Source of the DNA: Melanocharis versteri
Taxonomy: Eukaryota; Chordata; Aves; Passeriformes; Melanocharitidae
Direction: 5' to 3'
Length of the DNA stretch: 64,000 bases
Assembly: GCA_013397845.1 (NCBI GenBank)
Contig: VZTG01008552.1
Location: 1-64,000 of the forward strand
Position numbers and translations under genes: made by a program. Positions within the stretch are counted from its first letter, which is position 1. Every line of letters starts with the position of its first letter. Under the pieces are notes generated by a model. The model saw only the letters and a program-made list of their open reading frames with translations. It was not told the DNA's origin and searched no databases. This document shows positions 25,201 to 40,200 of this stretch, in pieces.

Positions 25201-28200
25201 TAAATCTTCTTTGAGGTGAAGGCTTGAATTAATAGGTGTTGCTGGTTCAGTTCCTCATCTCTCATGCTGAAAGTATAGCTTTTAAATTTTATCTTTTCTA
25301 AAGCACAGAGAAAGTTTCTTCAGCCTATAAATCAAAGTGTTTTGGACAGTTATGACACAGGTTAATTAAAAGTGCTGATTGGATGTCCAAGGGATCTCCC
25401 CAGAGGAAAAGTCCATCAGCTAGTGTTTGCTGGAAGTCACACTTAATAATGTGACTGCTTCAGAGTTTAATTTGAGACAAGATAAAAAGGAAATCAAAAC
25501 AATGTCTCAAGTCTCAAAAAGTTCAGACAATGATTTAAGCACTAGCACCACTTAAAAAAAGCATATATGAATTAATAAACACCTTTTGTTCCCTTTACTG
25601 AAGTTGTCTGCCTTGCTTTGAAAGATACAGCTTAAGGAAAAGTCGGAACTTAATCTTTGAATGTTTTGTTTCTGGTGAAATTAAAGTAAATTCTGCTGAG
25701 TTTTGGGGGTTTGGATTGGGCATCTTGAAAACGAACAAAAGCAACTTTGGTTATTTTCTCAGGATTGGGGAGATCTGGTGCTTAAAGAGGACACCATCTT
25801 CAAAGATTTCCCATCTTTCAAATCCTAAAGGGTTTAACTATATCAATTAGTGAGTGAATTCTCTCTCTAGCAGCAGGAACCAATATCATAACTGTACTCT
25901 TATGTCTCTTTTGTGTTAGATATTTTACTTTTAGAGTCAGTTGGTTTTAGTCTTTCCTAGGGTTAGAGAACAAGAGCCAAACTTCCTTGATGCCTCTTTG
26001 CATTTCTTGGAGTCCTTATTTAATAAATATTGTAAGAAGTCATATGCTAAGTTTTTAGTATTAAAATTAAGATACAATGATCTTTATTACCAGCTTCGGC
26101 ATCCCTAGGGGGACTTCATATTTTTAAAATGGTACCAGTTAATTTTCCATGGAAACTCTACTGTATCAGCCATAACATGCACAGATGCAAAGATTGTGCT
26201 GTGACCAGATAAATATGGGAAAACATGTAATTTTCAGGAGGGGGAAGGCCATTTGACAAACAGAATAACTCAGAAGTGGGTGATTTTGCAGGAGCTGAGA
26301 AGTAAAAGCATGACCAAAGCCAGAAAGAAGAATTAGAGTGGGTTAAAATAACTTGGTTCTGTTTCTTTTCCCTTGTTTTTTTCCTTCTTATACCTGCTCC
26401 TGACTCTTGACTGTTTTTTCATGCTGGGAAAATGTTCACAGATAGTGCTTTTCATTTGAATTGATCTCAAGAGTAAAAGGAAACAAACCTCATAAAAAAT
26501 TTATTCAAGCTCTTTGGTTTCAGAGTCCTTGACAACTTCTGACTGCAAATACATTTTTATAATATGTCGTTTTCAATTATTTTGCCAATAGGAGCATATG
26601 TACCAGTATAGTAGGCTTATCATACTTAATTACACAGGTGAATACTGCACTGTTTTTCTATGGCTTTAGTGCAGCTGGTGTTTTACAGATCATCAAAGGA
26701 TGAGCCGCCTCGGGTCCTTAGTGAAGAGGAGATGAACAGACTGGGAGCAAGGATTGTGAAAGCAGAACTCATGGGAGACATGGTAATGGCTGTGAAAAAC
26801 TGTCATTATTTACTGCAATTTTTCTTCCAAGCTCACAGTATTTAACTGTTTGGGTTTTCTTTTAAAGGGTATTCATTCAAGCAAAAACTTCCAAAATTTG
26901 GTAGGATTTGAAGGATTTACTGCTTTTATAGTAATTTCTGCTTTAAACGTAATGATTTGTAGACTAGAGCAGAGGATTCAGGACCCCAGGCTTTGTAGGA
27001 TAAGCAGCATATCCAAAACCAGTTGTTCTCTGCCCTTTTAATAGTATTTATTGTCTTCTTATAAGAAAGGGAGCAGGTGAACACTACAAAGCTCCCTGTC
27101 TATGTTACAAGGTAAACAGTGTCTGGAGCTTTACTTATTTATCAGCTTTGTTACAAATAGATGCTTGTGGTCCATAGCTCTGCTGTATAAGCAAGCTTAT
27201 TAATTATGCTATGGAAATTGTAAAACTGAAAGGAACAGCATATGTCACTGCAGCCAGCTCTGCATTGAGAACAGCTGTGGAATGCTTTGTGCTCCTGCCC
27301 GGACTGAGGCTGGTCTGTGGAGCTGGGAGAAACGGACGCACATTTAACGTGGCTTGTTTCAGCCAGTTACCTGAAGGAACAAGGATTTCACTCCTGTACA
27401 ACACTAAATTCTGGAAGTTTATGTGTTTTATTTATTACATTAAACATGGCTATAATGAGTTAATTCCCTTCAGTAGTACTGTCTGGAAGTTTCAGTTATA
27501 ACAGGGTCACAGTCTGTTAGTTTTTAAGCTATGTTTTTCAAGTGCTTGGCTCTGAATAGCTGCTCTTATAAAACTATTTTCATATTTTTTAGAAGCAAAT
27601 GCTATCACTGTGGGCCTTTGTATTTATTTTTTAAGGTTAATTTTTTCTGCACCCGTTTAGTTTGCCTCATGTGACATAATATTTGCACCAAAATCTGCAT
27701 ATTTAAGAAATAATAAAAAAATATTTATTTATAGTAATATATAAAGTATGTTATGTCTCCAAGTGGTAAATTAATATTTCTCAAGAGCTATTGATTCTCT
27801 GATTTGTGGAAAGTTTGTTTTGTCATTATTGCTAGACTAGGACATGGTGTTGGTCCTTGTTAAAGCCCCAATCAGATAATTCAGATTCTATTAGGAGAAA
27901 ATGTCCATTTTATAAATATTTTCTTTTCAAACCAATTTTATGTTATGAATTCTTTTCCCACTGACTCTAGACATAGATATGTGTATGTAGCTTTAAAAAT
28001 TTGAACAGCAATACCTTATCTCGAAATCCTGTCCATTTGAAATGTTATCAGCTTCAAAGGTGAATTAAAAGTAACTTCAAGTGGTGTTTTTCCTTCTCAG
28101 ATACAGCGTTAATGATTTAAATAGATGTGTCCATATGTTAATCTCTAGTTTTCTTTGTTAATACTAAAAAATATACACTAGTGAGGAAAAATACGTTTGT

Positions 28201-31200
28201 GAAAGTAATTACATGATAGGTTTGTGAGGGACTGATGTAGTGTAAGCTATCTATACACTAGTTGCTAAAGTACTGGGGAGGGGAAGGTTTTTTAAAGACG
28301 GATGGAAAGCAACAAAAATTTGTAAACATTTTTTCTGATACTGCTCAGCTTCAGTAGCATTGCATAAACAAAACTTTGGGCACAAATCTGGTCTTTTTCT
28401 TTTCAACCTGGTAGGAACTGAATACAAGTAATTTGATGAGAAATATACAGGTGTTGTGTGGGGAGAATGTAATTCATTTAATATTCTATTGTTTTGTTTT
28501 GACCCAAATCGTGTAGCAGAAACCAGTATTACAGTTTTACTATTATTTTTTTTATATCCAGTTTTCTATATATGCACTCTGAATCAGCCTAGTTTAAAAA
28601 AAAAACTAAAACAAAACAACAACAGTTTAAATAATAAAATAGCTAATATAATATATGTAAAATATAATATATATAATATATAATACATACAATATCTAAT
28701 ATATATAATAAATAATACATAATATATATACTATATATACTATATTCTAGATGCTATATACTATATAATATATATAATATATAACATATAACATATAACA
28801 TATAATATATAATATATAATATATAATAGCCTTGTGGCATTTTAATTATTTTTCATAGTCTTTCTCTAATCAAATTGAAAATGCAGCTTGATTAAGCAAG
28901 TTCATGCCCACACACCAGAACAGATGGTTATGTATCAGCATGTCTCGGTGGCTGGAGCTCAAGGTTGGCCATGTGGGCCAAATGAATTCTGAATCTATTT
29001 TTTTTACTGATTTGCTTCCAGGTGTTGAAAAAGTGGCTTAATTTTGGGGCGGCAAGTATGGGGACGATGGTTGGAGTCCAATCAATGAAACTGGCAGAGG
29101 AGTCAGAGTATAAATGGTTCTATTCCTTACAGGTTGATTGGTTGGCAATTCTTAGCAATCCAAGATATTCTGAAATACTTGTATTTATTTAATAGGCAAT
29201 GGATACAGGAGCAGGAGCATCAAAACCAATTTGCACAAGACTGTAAACAGTTCTTATTTTCTACCTGTTGTACATTTTAATTCTCAAAATAAGGTCTGAA
29301 GTGCAGAAGTTGGACATGGGGTATAGAGAGATGTGAAACTGCATAGCAGAAATGTCACACCTGTGTCTAGACCCATAGAGTGGACATGTGTGTGTAAAGG
29401 GGTGTGTGTGTGTGTACAAAAAAAAAAAAAGGTATGATGTGTTCAGGCTTGCTTATTTACTTCCTATACATAAAGTAGTATCTATGCTTAGTTATGCAAA
29501 GCATTTATTAGGATAACTTAATAATGTTTAAGGATACCTTTTCTGGTCTTTTTATGGCAATACGTGTTCCTGTACTTGAGATGACTCTATTCTGAACATT
29601 TTTTTTTTATGTTATATCCTATAAAGACTTATGTGAATTATATTGATGTGTTTTCTTTAGTCTTTTGTGTCATTGGAATTTAATATACTATATCAAAACA
29701 CGAAAATTGAGTAGACTAGTTAATTTTGATATAATGGTCTCCTAAAAATTTAAGATAGTTAAAATAATGGAGTATTATCACTTTCTTGGAAGGATTTAGC
29801 TTCCGAGCTTCAAGCAGAACTTGACAATGCCCGCAAGTTGAGAGAGACTCAAGGGCAGATTCCAGCAAAGGCTGGCAGAGAGGTAAGTGGGAAAATATTC
29901 TTCTTTTCTTTGCACTAAGACAATGGTATGATACAGGTAGCAGCTGAATTAGAGAACATAAAATATACTTAGGAAAATTAGGAAGTGTGACTTCAGGTGA
30001 GTAACTGTCCAAATTGAATTGTACTTTTTGTTGGGAAACAAAACTTTCTCCATTGTACTTTAGTAAATTCAATGGGATTTTTCTTACTCATAATATTTTC
30101 TCAGCAAGGATGTACATCTTCCATTAAAAATGAAACTGATATGTGCTGGCTGTTACGTAATTCTGCTGTCTCTGAAGAAGCTGGCACTTCAAATGTTACT
30201 CCTTTTGAAGGGTGGTATTTAAGAAATGTAACAAAGCTTCTTCCATACCAACAGTGATATAAGGAAAACAGGGTTAATATCTTAAGTTATGATCTCTGTC
30301 CTCATGATGGAGAGCAAACTTCTAGGCAAAAACTAATATTCTTGTTGAATTTTACCCTAATTCTGCAGTGAAAATTCATCTGCTTGTGAGTTGAGTTTGA
30401 AAAGCCACTAGCTTTTTTTTTCCCAGAAGGGCTTCATGTCTGACCTCATACACTGACTAGTATTTGCCCAGTCTTTAGAAGACAAACTAGACTGGATTAT
30501 AATGTGTGGCCTCTTGCTAACTACCTTGTGACAATAGTATTAAATTCTCACACCTTCTATTCACAAGAATTTAAAATTACAAAAGCTCTGTGTAGGTAGA
30601 CTCTGCTTCATTGCAGTGCAGTTCTTTGGCATGTTTTTTGTAAACGTTAAAAAAAACCTGAATAAAGCAGATTGGAGTTGTGTCATTACCCAGGAAAAAT
30701 CCATTCAGATTTTAAAACTGGGAAGTAAAGAGCATTTTGTGGGTGGTCCTCAGAAATGTTGGTGTACACCTATTCCTTAGATATTGAGTTACAAATAAAA
30801 AATTTAGTCAGGCCTGGTCTTCAACTCTGATTTTTTTCTTAATTTTTAATTAAAACATTTTTACAACTAACAGTCATTGCAAAAATACCAAATGTAAATA
30901 TTTATGAATATGCTTTGCCTGTGCCTCTTTCCTGGCTTCTTCTAGCCCATATTACGTGGTGTTTGAGTGTGAGCAGTCCAGCAGAGCTGACAGTTGCTCT
31001 GTCCTAAGCCCTGTCTTTGTGATGCCAGGGTAGTCTTACTTAGTTTTACAGCTTCGAATTGGTTTTGGACTACTGGGACACCAGCAGGATGTGTTTGGTG
31101 CTCCTATGTGTCAAGGGCCAGCTGTGTCACACACTGTGTGTCTCAACAGCCCAGACGTTCAGAAACCATCCCGTAACACAGGGGAAGCTGATTTGTGAAG

Positions 31201-34200
31201 TTGTGTTTGATTCTGTATGTATGACTCAGCCTTTCTGTGGCATAGACCACCCACCCAAGTGACAGCCAAGTGTATTGCAAGTGAGGTACCTGAAGCAGTT
31301 TGCACCGAAATGGTTTTCCAAATGGATGTCCTATTGCTTCCAAAGTTTGATAGCTTTGCCTCCATTACCTGTAAAAAATGTGCAGCATTTTGTTTCAGGC
31401 TGGTCTGTCTCTGCTTCTGCAGAGCAGCATGGCCAGTGTCATGCTGGGAGGTCCTAAAATGTGGCTTTGCCTTATTTTCATTTCTGTTGGGAGAGCTGGG
31501 GACATAAATCAGGAAGCAGTGAAGGCAATTTTTAATGCATCTCCCTAGGAAGTTTTTTTTCTTAATTAATTGGACATGGATCAATTTCCCAATTCTGTTC
31601 CCTGTGTGACTGAGTGAAGACATATGCTAGTATAAGGGGGTGTATGAATGGCTGGGGTTTGTACAGAGGACAGGATCAATTCTTTTGATAGTGGTGCTGG
31701 TTTATTCTGCCTTAAAGTGATCAGGAAACTACAGACTGAAGGGACTATAAAGTGCTAGCTTAAATCTTACTTTAATTTTATATAATTTTATTTTGTTTGT
31801 AAGTGAGAGTATAGGCAAATACACCTTTTACAGTGTGACTTAGTGACTAGTTTTGTAATTTTTTTGACTTAGACAAAAATTCTGCCCAAGCAATCCCAAA
31901 AATGTGCTTGTGAAGTACAGTTTTCAAAAATTGATGTTTGAAGTTTAAAAACCTTGTGTTTCTCAGCTGATCTATTTCACCAAGTCTCAGCTTGGGTAGA
32001 ACCTGTCTGTTGTTCACTGCAGGCTGCCTTAAGTATGTAACCTTATAAATTTTAGTATGAATACAGTTAAATTGTCTGCTAATGGAATTTGGGGTCTTAA
32101 TGGGTATTGTACTTAAATGCTTGAGTCACATTTAGATTGTGCTTGTTTCGTCTTTGAGTTTGAGCAGGAGACAACCTTTGGAGCCTATGGAAATCAAAAA
32201 CTTTTGATTTCATTTGGGATAGAATGAAATTATGCTTGTTTTCAGATGCTTATTGTCTAATTTGTCATAGGCATTTTGAGAAAGCAAGGCTGCACTTCGA
32301 GTCCCAGTGAAACTGTGTAAAGAGAAGGCTGCTGTACCATAGGCTTTCTGAGTTGGGATAGGTGATGAAAATGACACCTATTGAATCTAAGGAGACAGCA
32401 GAAAATTGTGGAGACTTCAGCATTTAGAAAACAACTTCCATGTGTTCATAGTTTACCCCTTAAATACAGTTTGTATTTCTGTTCTGAAAGTGTTATAAAA
32501 CTCTAGATTTTATTATATTGGTTATGAAGATGTCACTTCTGCCATTGTCAGTACCAGTCACAACTGATGTAATGTATACTTTTATTCAGTATTTTTATTT
32601 AACAAACTATATCTAGAACATTAGCACTCCTTTAAGGCACATAATTTGCAGTGGGTTTTGCTAATACAAAACTTGGAAGGTAAAAATTTAAACAAGAAAG
32701 AGGCAGAATATAGAATATATCCTTTGGAAAGGACTAACCATGAGCATCTAGCCAACAACGTGGTGGTGGATTAATATATTATAAGAGTATGCATCTTTTA
32801 AAACTGTTTTCAATCCCAAATGAAGTATGGCTTAGAAGAAAAGCTTTTCAACCCTAAGCCTTTTTCTGTATTCCATAGAACATAATTAGTATGCAGGAAA
32901 CAGAAAGTAGTCTCTGCTGAGCAAATGCTAGAGACAGTTTTCAATAATGATGAATTGCATTTGAAAGACCAAATCAATACAAAATTGAATGAAGGCTGGA
33001 AGGTGGTACTTCAAGCAGAATAACATGGTAGAATATAGTGTCACTGAGTATTTGAAAGAAGAGAGTTCTGAAAAATAGGAACAGCTACAGGCTTTTCTGC
33101 TATGCATTTGAGAATATGTAGGGAAAATATGAATTATTTCATCATAGAAAATCTTCATTTGAATAACTAAATTTTCTGTGGAAGTCCTTCAGCATTTGGT
33201 CTAGTATGAATGTTTTTCTACTGAAGAGTATTCAGTGCTTCTGTGAAGCCTCTTGGGCATAGAAGATATCTGTAGAGTAAGACTTGAATTTTGGCAGGCA
33301 CAGCATTTCACTTTACAATGGCTGACATGATGCTGCTTTGAAGGAGAAAACCTTTTCTAGGCTACCTGTTGCATCTATAAGAGTAACAGATTCCAGTCCA
33401 TTGCTTGTGCATCTCAGGTGGAGATTTATAGTGCAGAGAAAAGTTAATTTAGTGAGTTTTATGGCATAAGTGGGGCTCATCTTTTAGTGAAAACCTTCAT
33501 AATATTAAGAGCTCCATGTACTTCAGATGCTTATGCTATTTTTATTTAATAATTCTTCTTAAGTATAAATAATAATATTATGTTTCCAACTCCTCCTATC
33601 TGAACACAAATTTTGATGTATTGAAGGTTTGATGTTTAATTTGGATTCCTGAGAAGCATTAGACTTCAGACTGAGGGAGAATTCTAGGGAAAGTTGCTCA
33701 GTATAAATAATATTTTTAAAATTATTTTGAAGATCTGACACTGTTTTTCAGGAAAGAAACTGAATAAAACATCTTGGCTTAAATCTCAAATCCTACTTAA
33801 TCTGAAAGGGGCCTACAGGGAAGCCAGTGAGGGACTCTTAGTTAGGAATTGTAGTGGTAGGACAAGGAGTAATGAGTGCAAATTGAAAGAGGGCCAGTTT
33901 AGGTTAGAAATTATGAAGGAATTTTTTACTGTGAGGGTGGTGAGACACTGGAACAGGTTGCTCAGGGAGATCGTGGATGCCCCAACCCTGGCAGTGTTCA
34001 AGGCCAGGGTGGACAAAGCATTGAGCAACATGGTCTAGTGGGAGGTGTCCCTGCCTATGGCAGGGTGTTGGGACTAGATGACCTTTAAGGTCCCTTCCAA
34101 ACCCTTAACAATATGTGATTCTATAAAATTGCATCCATTGGATCCCATAGTATATAGTTCTGCATTAGGAGGGACAGGATGGAACATGCTGGATCTTTAT

Positions 34201-37200
34201 CCAGAGAAATGATTTGCAGCACAGTTACTGTCCTGAAACAAGTAAACCCTGTGACATCAGGAGTAAATAGCTGAGAGGAATCAGATGTGGAACAAACCTG
34301 AAATAATGTTCTATTGGTTCCAGTAATGATAGTGGGGAAACCAAGGATGTGTGTTTATTTTTCATATGTTTTTGAGACTGACCTGTTCACAAATAGCTTA
34401 AAAATGAGAGTGATTCCTTGGAGAAAGAGACATTTATCGCAGAGTAAGGTGGTGTGTGTGTGTGCGTGTACATGTGTGTTTGTGTATATTTGTATATACA
34501 TGTAAAATTTAGTGATTGGTACTTCAGAGTAGGCAGTGAAAGAAAGAAGGAAAATAATTAATGCTTCTGATGTGTGGGGTTTTTTTATTTAAAAAGAAAT
34601 GAAGCCAATGCTGAACAAACACAAAGAAAGCGAAAGCCAAATCACCCTGAAAGTTAGCATTCAAAATTGCAGGTGTGCCAGGATGTTTAATTTTAGGTTT
34701 GGGAATTGAGACTATAAACACAGATATTTTTCTGCAATGAAAATATTTGGTTGTCAAAATTTACCTGTAGTATGTTTTCATAACTTTTGCTCAGACTTAA
34801 CCAATGCAGAACCTAAATACAGCTGTAGTAATGCTTATAGACTTACCATATATAAAGAATCCTTTAAAAATTATTTAAAATTGCTTTGCAGAAAAGTATG
34901 GCTGAGACACTTTTATAAAAACTAGAAGGCTGGAGATTAATGATCCTCACTAAATGCGCAATAAAAATCTCAGATTTTATTTGGAACTTCAGATGGTGGA
35001 GAGATACAGCAACAGATGGCTCATGGCCTGTTTGCTCTCAGATGTTTTCAGCTCATCATAATTCCTGATTCCTGCTGTTCCATCACACTTGAATCTTGTC
35101 TTCAAGATGGCTGAGCCATTCTTTCTCCAGCGAAAGTTTGTGTTTTCCTTACAGACTTGACTAGCTCTAAGTGGAACACGGAATAATGAAGGGGATGTAC
35201 TTTTGCAGAGCAGCTTTCATGTCATTAGTGCATACTTTTAAAAAACAATAGGTGTATGCAGTTATTGATTAGTGTATTTCCTGAACACTCTTGTTGATGT
35301 CAGTAAGAGAGGATTACACTATTATATAAGACAAAAACATATTAAGACAAAGTGGTTTATCTTCCTGAATGTAATTTATAGGAAATTGGCTTCTGCAATT
35401 AAAACATACTGGAGAAATTGTATCAGTAACTAAACGATGTAAGATACCTTACAATTTCAATACATGTAAGAAGTATAAAAGGGCAGAATGGCTAAAACTT
35501 CTGAGAGTTCAAACTGAGAATACAAAAACTTGGAAGTGTGCCTTGACATTGGAAACAAAAGCCGTATCCAAGTGCCATGCAGCACTTGTAACTGATGGTG
35601 CCGTTTTTTCTGGCTCTGTTTTTCTCCTAACACCATGTTAAATTTATACGTATTTTTATGCTATATTTACCCTTTCACTGTGTTAAATCAGTTGATAAGA
35701 TGAAATAGAAATCTATGGACTTAAGAACCAACATGCTGCAATACTTCTCTTTTTTATGGTCTGAGTATATATGTTTTGTGTCAGATGTTCTTGCTGTAAA
35801 AATAAGCCATCTAGTCATTCCATTTTTTACAAGTTTTCTTACATCTCATACCTACAGTGGCTCATTGATGTGGCTAAGTGACTAGCCATTTCAAAGTGTA
35901 GCTAACAATTTAGAGTATCAAACTGAATCTTTAGTGTTTTTTTTTAAGTTTTATTTTCAAGGCTATGTGACTTTCTGATATCCAGTATTATTTTAAAGTT
36001 AGGCTTAATTGCTTTAGTTTTTGCCATTACTAGGTGCAACACTAGACAGACACATTACAAGCTGCTGTAAGTTACATATTACTAGTTCCAGTTTTATTTC
36101 CGCAGGCTGGCAGTATGACTGTTACTGAATTTGACTTTAGATTTGTGTGTGTGTCCATTCTACTCAAGAGATGATATTCTTATCACCGTATCTTAAAGAT
36201 GCTCTAAGAAAATAAGTACTGAGTGGAAATAGAAAGATTTCTGCATGCAGGGCTGATCAGAGGCATTCATTGCAAAGAGGAGATTAATAAAGATTAGTAA
36301 ATTGCTTATTCTGAGTAATAAACAGTTTAGTCAAAATAACCTTTTTGTAATATAAGAGCAAAGAATTGCTGAATTTAAAGCACAACTGACTTTAAATCAA
36401 TAAGAACAAATGAAGTTTTTTACGTATCGTGTTATTAACTGGAGTCACTCACTGACTGGCAGACAGAAAGGATAGAGACCTCATCCTTTTACATGGTTTG
36501 GAATTTTTCGGGTTTTTTTGGTCTCATGCTTTACACACAAACCAAGCACTACCTGATAAAGATGCTCTTCTGTAGAATAGTTCACCTCTGTGTTGCAGTC
36601 TGCATTAGATTTTCTAATGCTTCTCTTCTCTGTTAAACACAAGGGCCTAATTGTGGCAGACCAACTTCCTGATCTTGTAAAACTTTTTTAAAATCCCATT
36701 ACTATGTTAGCACCTTTTGAATGTGTAATAGCGACTCATTAATATATTTATGAAGTCTTTCTTGAAATACTAAATTTTTAACCTGGTTTTTAGAAGTTTG
36801 CTTTTGCTTTCCTTCCTCATGCTGCTAATTCTTTTTTCTGCTTTAAGAAACCAAATCAAAGATACAACATGTATACAATGGACTGCTGTTATAGACCTCT
36901 GACCATTTTAATTTCATCTTCCTGAGAGATGCAAACCTCAGTCTCGCTATAGAGAATGCTTAACCTACTGATTTTTATCAGCATTACATTGAAGGTTACA
37001 GTGCCATTATTCACAACGAAAGTCAGAGCCTGAAGGGAAGCTTAGGTGCTTTGAAATCTGTTGCATGGAGCCTTCAGGTTAGGAATACAACAACTCTTGA
37101 GTATGAGACATAGTGCCCTTAGGAATAGCAAGCACTGAAGGGGGCAGATGCTCTTTCTACATGGGATTTACTCATCCTTCTGGTAACTGGTGATTGTGTG

Positions 37201-40200
37201 TGAATGCAACCTGAGAACCTAAGAGAAGGGTAACTGGAATGGCAGAAGTAGGAGCAATGGAAGAGAACAGGAGACAGTGGATGGAAGGAATAGCTGAGTC
37301 CAGCACTCTGAGAAGTGCTAGATATCTTTTAGACACTTACTGGTACTATAACATAAGGACAGACTTTTCCAATAGAGGAATAAGACGATATTCAAAGCAT
37401 TTCCATTTGCCAAAGACCAGGGAAACAGGAAAGGAGAAATGAAACAGGTGGCGTGCTTAATGCAGCATCTGATTTGACAAAGCTAGCATTTGGTTGTTCC
37501 TTGCTGAAGACTGTTCCTTTGTTATTTCTTCACTACACTGTGCTTGTACCACTTGAATGTAGCTCTCAGTAAATATTTGCAGCTTTCAATTCATGCAGCA
37601 ACCAGCTTTTTGTTGGCTCAGTAATTAAAAAAAAAAAGTTTTTTTTCTAGCTCTAGTTGTTCCCTACTGCACAATACACTATTACAATTTTTTTAAATTC
37701 CCTTTAATTTTTAACATTGAAAAACAGTTCTAATTGAGTAGATCTTATCTCAGATGCTTGGCCTGATTACTCCATTTGTTCACCTGCTTCAGTATCTGTT
37801 CCTCGAATTAAGCTGTGCACCTGGTGTGGCAGAGGATTTCCACTTCCTGCTGGATTATGGGCCTGGGATAATCTCTGGAGAGTTCAAAAATCCTTTTCAG
37901 AGCTGTATTTTATTTATTTATGTATTTAATTTAAAGCTTTTATCTTTCAAAACCAGACTTCTCTGCTTGTTTTGTTCAGTTGGGTGTTAATTGCTGTATA
38001 GCAGTTAGTACATTTGGTGAGAACAACTGTGTACTTTGCATATTTAATTGGCCTGAAGTAAAAATTCATGTTCTTTAATTAATGGCAACAAACAATTCCT
38101 CTCTCATTCTGAAAATACACACTATTTTTATTCATTTCAGACTGTAAATTATATTGTTTGTTTAGCAATCATCACAAGATTCAGGGATAGTGACTGAGCC
38201 TCTTCTCCACTTTCAATTTTAACATTTAACAATAAGTATATTGAAAGTACTTTAACGTATGTTTTTATACCTATGTTGTACTTAATAGATATATTATTTA
38301 TCTGATCATAATTATTAATGAGTATTATTATATCACAATGACGACATTGTGTTACCATATACCATGTTATAGTCATGGGAATTCAAGTGTAAAGAAGATG
38401 TCAGTAGATAAAAAGAGAACATTAAGTAACTTGCAGTCAGATTGATATCCATGCTCTTTTGAAAAAGTCTATTACATCTGTGAGTTGTGGATTTTTCCTG
38501 CAAGGGCTCTTTCTCAGTATGGCATAACTGTTCAAGTGTAGAGGAATTCTGGTTTTTATTATACTTGTGTGAACTTGTCCATTACAAATGTCAGATAGAT
38601 TGCTCCAGAATCAGCCTTTGGCACATTTTAAAGCTCTTTATTACATTGCTCACTTTCCATTATTTTTGTATGCGGAGACCTGTTTAAGGGATATAGTGTA
38701 TGCTGAAGGGTGTGGACATTATATATTGGAATTCTCTTTTAGAAGCTCTAGTGAAAACCATTACTTCATGGCAGCTTGCTTAAAAAACTCTTTTTACTGA
38801 TATTTCATTTTGAGTATGTTTTCTAAAGTTTGTTCTAGTTTTTATTTTCTTTTTTCTTTCAAAAAGTGTTGTTGAATAAAATACGATGAAATAATATATT
38901 ATTCAAATGTCACCTTCTGATAATGCTGTAACCACTTGAGCATCTTTTTCTACCAGAAAGCTTTTTGCTTCTGATGTGTTTAGAAATAGCTTTACTAATT
39001 ATTGTTAGTAAGATCCTCCTAATAATCAGTTTTTTGCATTAATACAATTAACTTTCTACTATGCTGTGGTTTTAAGTCAGTTCTATTCGGATATGGTTTT
39101 GAGTTCTGAAGGATCTCTTTACGTCTAATAACATCTTTAATCTTCTGAATAATCATGTTTGGCTTGCATCCATTTGATTCCTTTTGGTTCCTAGTATGCA
39201 TTTACTGTTAGTCTCTAACATGACTTCGCATTAGTCTTCATACTGTCCATAATTATTTTATCCTTTTATCTGCTTCCTTTAATTTCTCTTTGAAGAACCA
39301 CTTCTATTTTTTTACTTTGTATTCTAAAGCTAAAAATTACTGCAATTTTTGGCCTTTTTTTTTTCCTCTGGAATATTAAATCTAAATACATTATGGTCAG
39401 TATTACGTGCTTTGTGTCAGGACTCAGGACTCTAGGAAGTTAGGGAGAAAAAACCTCAGACCCTCATAAAGCAGACAAAACCTTACCAGCTGTAGGGTTC
39501 TGACTCAAAGAATTCAGTGTATATTATATCTATTGCTTTCCTCTCCATTCTCTGTCCCTATCCTAACTTGTTCCATGGTTCAGATCCAGAAGATACTCTT
39601 CTGCTGCTTGTATGTTAGTGTGTTAGCATACAGAAATGGGAAGAAAAAAGAAAATGTAAATGTTGGTTGGATCTAACATTTTAGAGCCCTTCTTCAAAGG
39701 CAAAGAAAGTCTGACATGTAGAACACCTTGTGAATTCCATTAACTTTTGGGAAAATAACAGCCTGAACATCAATGACATCCTTTTTGAAATGTCTGTATT
39801 AAGAATTTTAGTGAAGACAAATTTTGGGATGGATGTCTTTAAAAGGAGCTGGATGCTTGTGAATTTATATAAGAATCTGGTATTTACTATTCTTGAAGCA
39901 CTGTTGTTGTAATGACTATTGGTTTTAGTGATTTGTATTTCTTAAAAGTTGTCTATACAATGAGGTTAAAGTTTAGAGACTGAGAATGGAAAAGTTCATG
40001 TTTGTTTCGGTAACACAAAGCTGTGGGGAAGGAGAGACGTGAAGGCAGCATCCTTTTGGAGACTCTTTTGGGGCAGCAGGTAAAAGGAGCTGAATGATTG
40101 GAAAAATGCTCCTGACTGAGGATTTCACATAAACAGGACCCTTCAGAAGTGGTTACTTGGTAGATTATTCACTGAAAACTGTAAAGGGCCTGCTGTGTGG

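Larger units (their letters stand above)
20716..26688 (+). other. CWF19L2: CWF19L2 intron 8 (6.0 kb)
   Basis: Holds the GGGGAT repeat at 22426, the antisense LTR at 22505 and a further LTR-like segment at about 23185-24425. The rest is AT-rich with poly-T near 25014-25040. Confidence 0.85.
26783..29792 (+). other. CWF19L2: CWF19L2 intron 9 (3.0 kb)
   Basis: Contains the AT-palindromic tract at 28644-28828 and a short GT and A-run repeat at 29385-29430. Otherwise AT-rich. Confidence 0.85.

Noticed and set aside
33813..34031. A 72-codon - strand frame
   Set aside because: It falls inside the CR1 3' end, which does not encode protein in that orientation.
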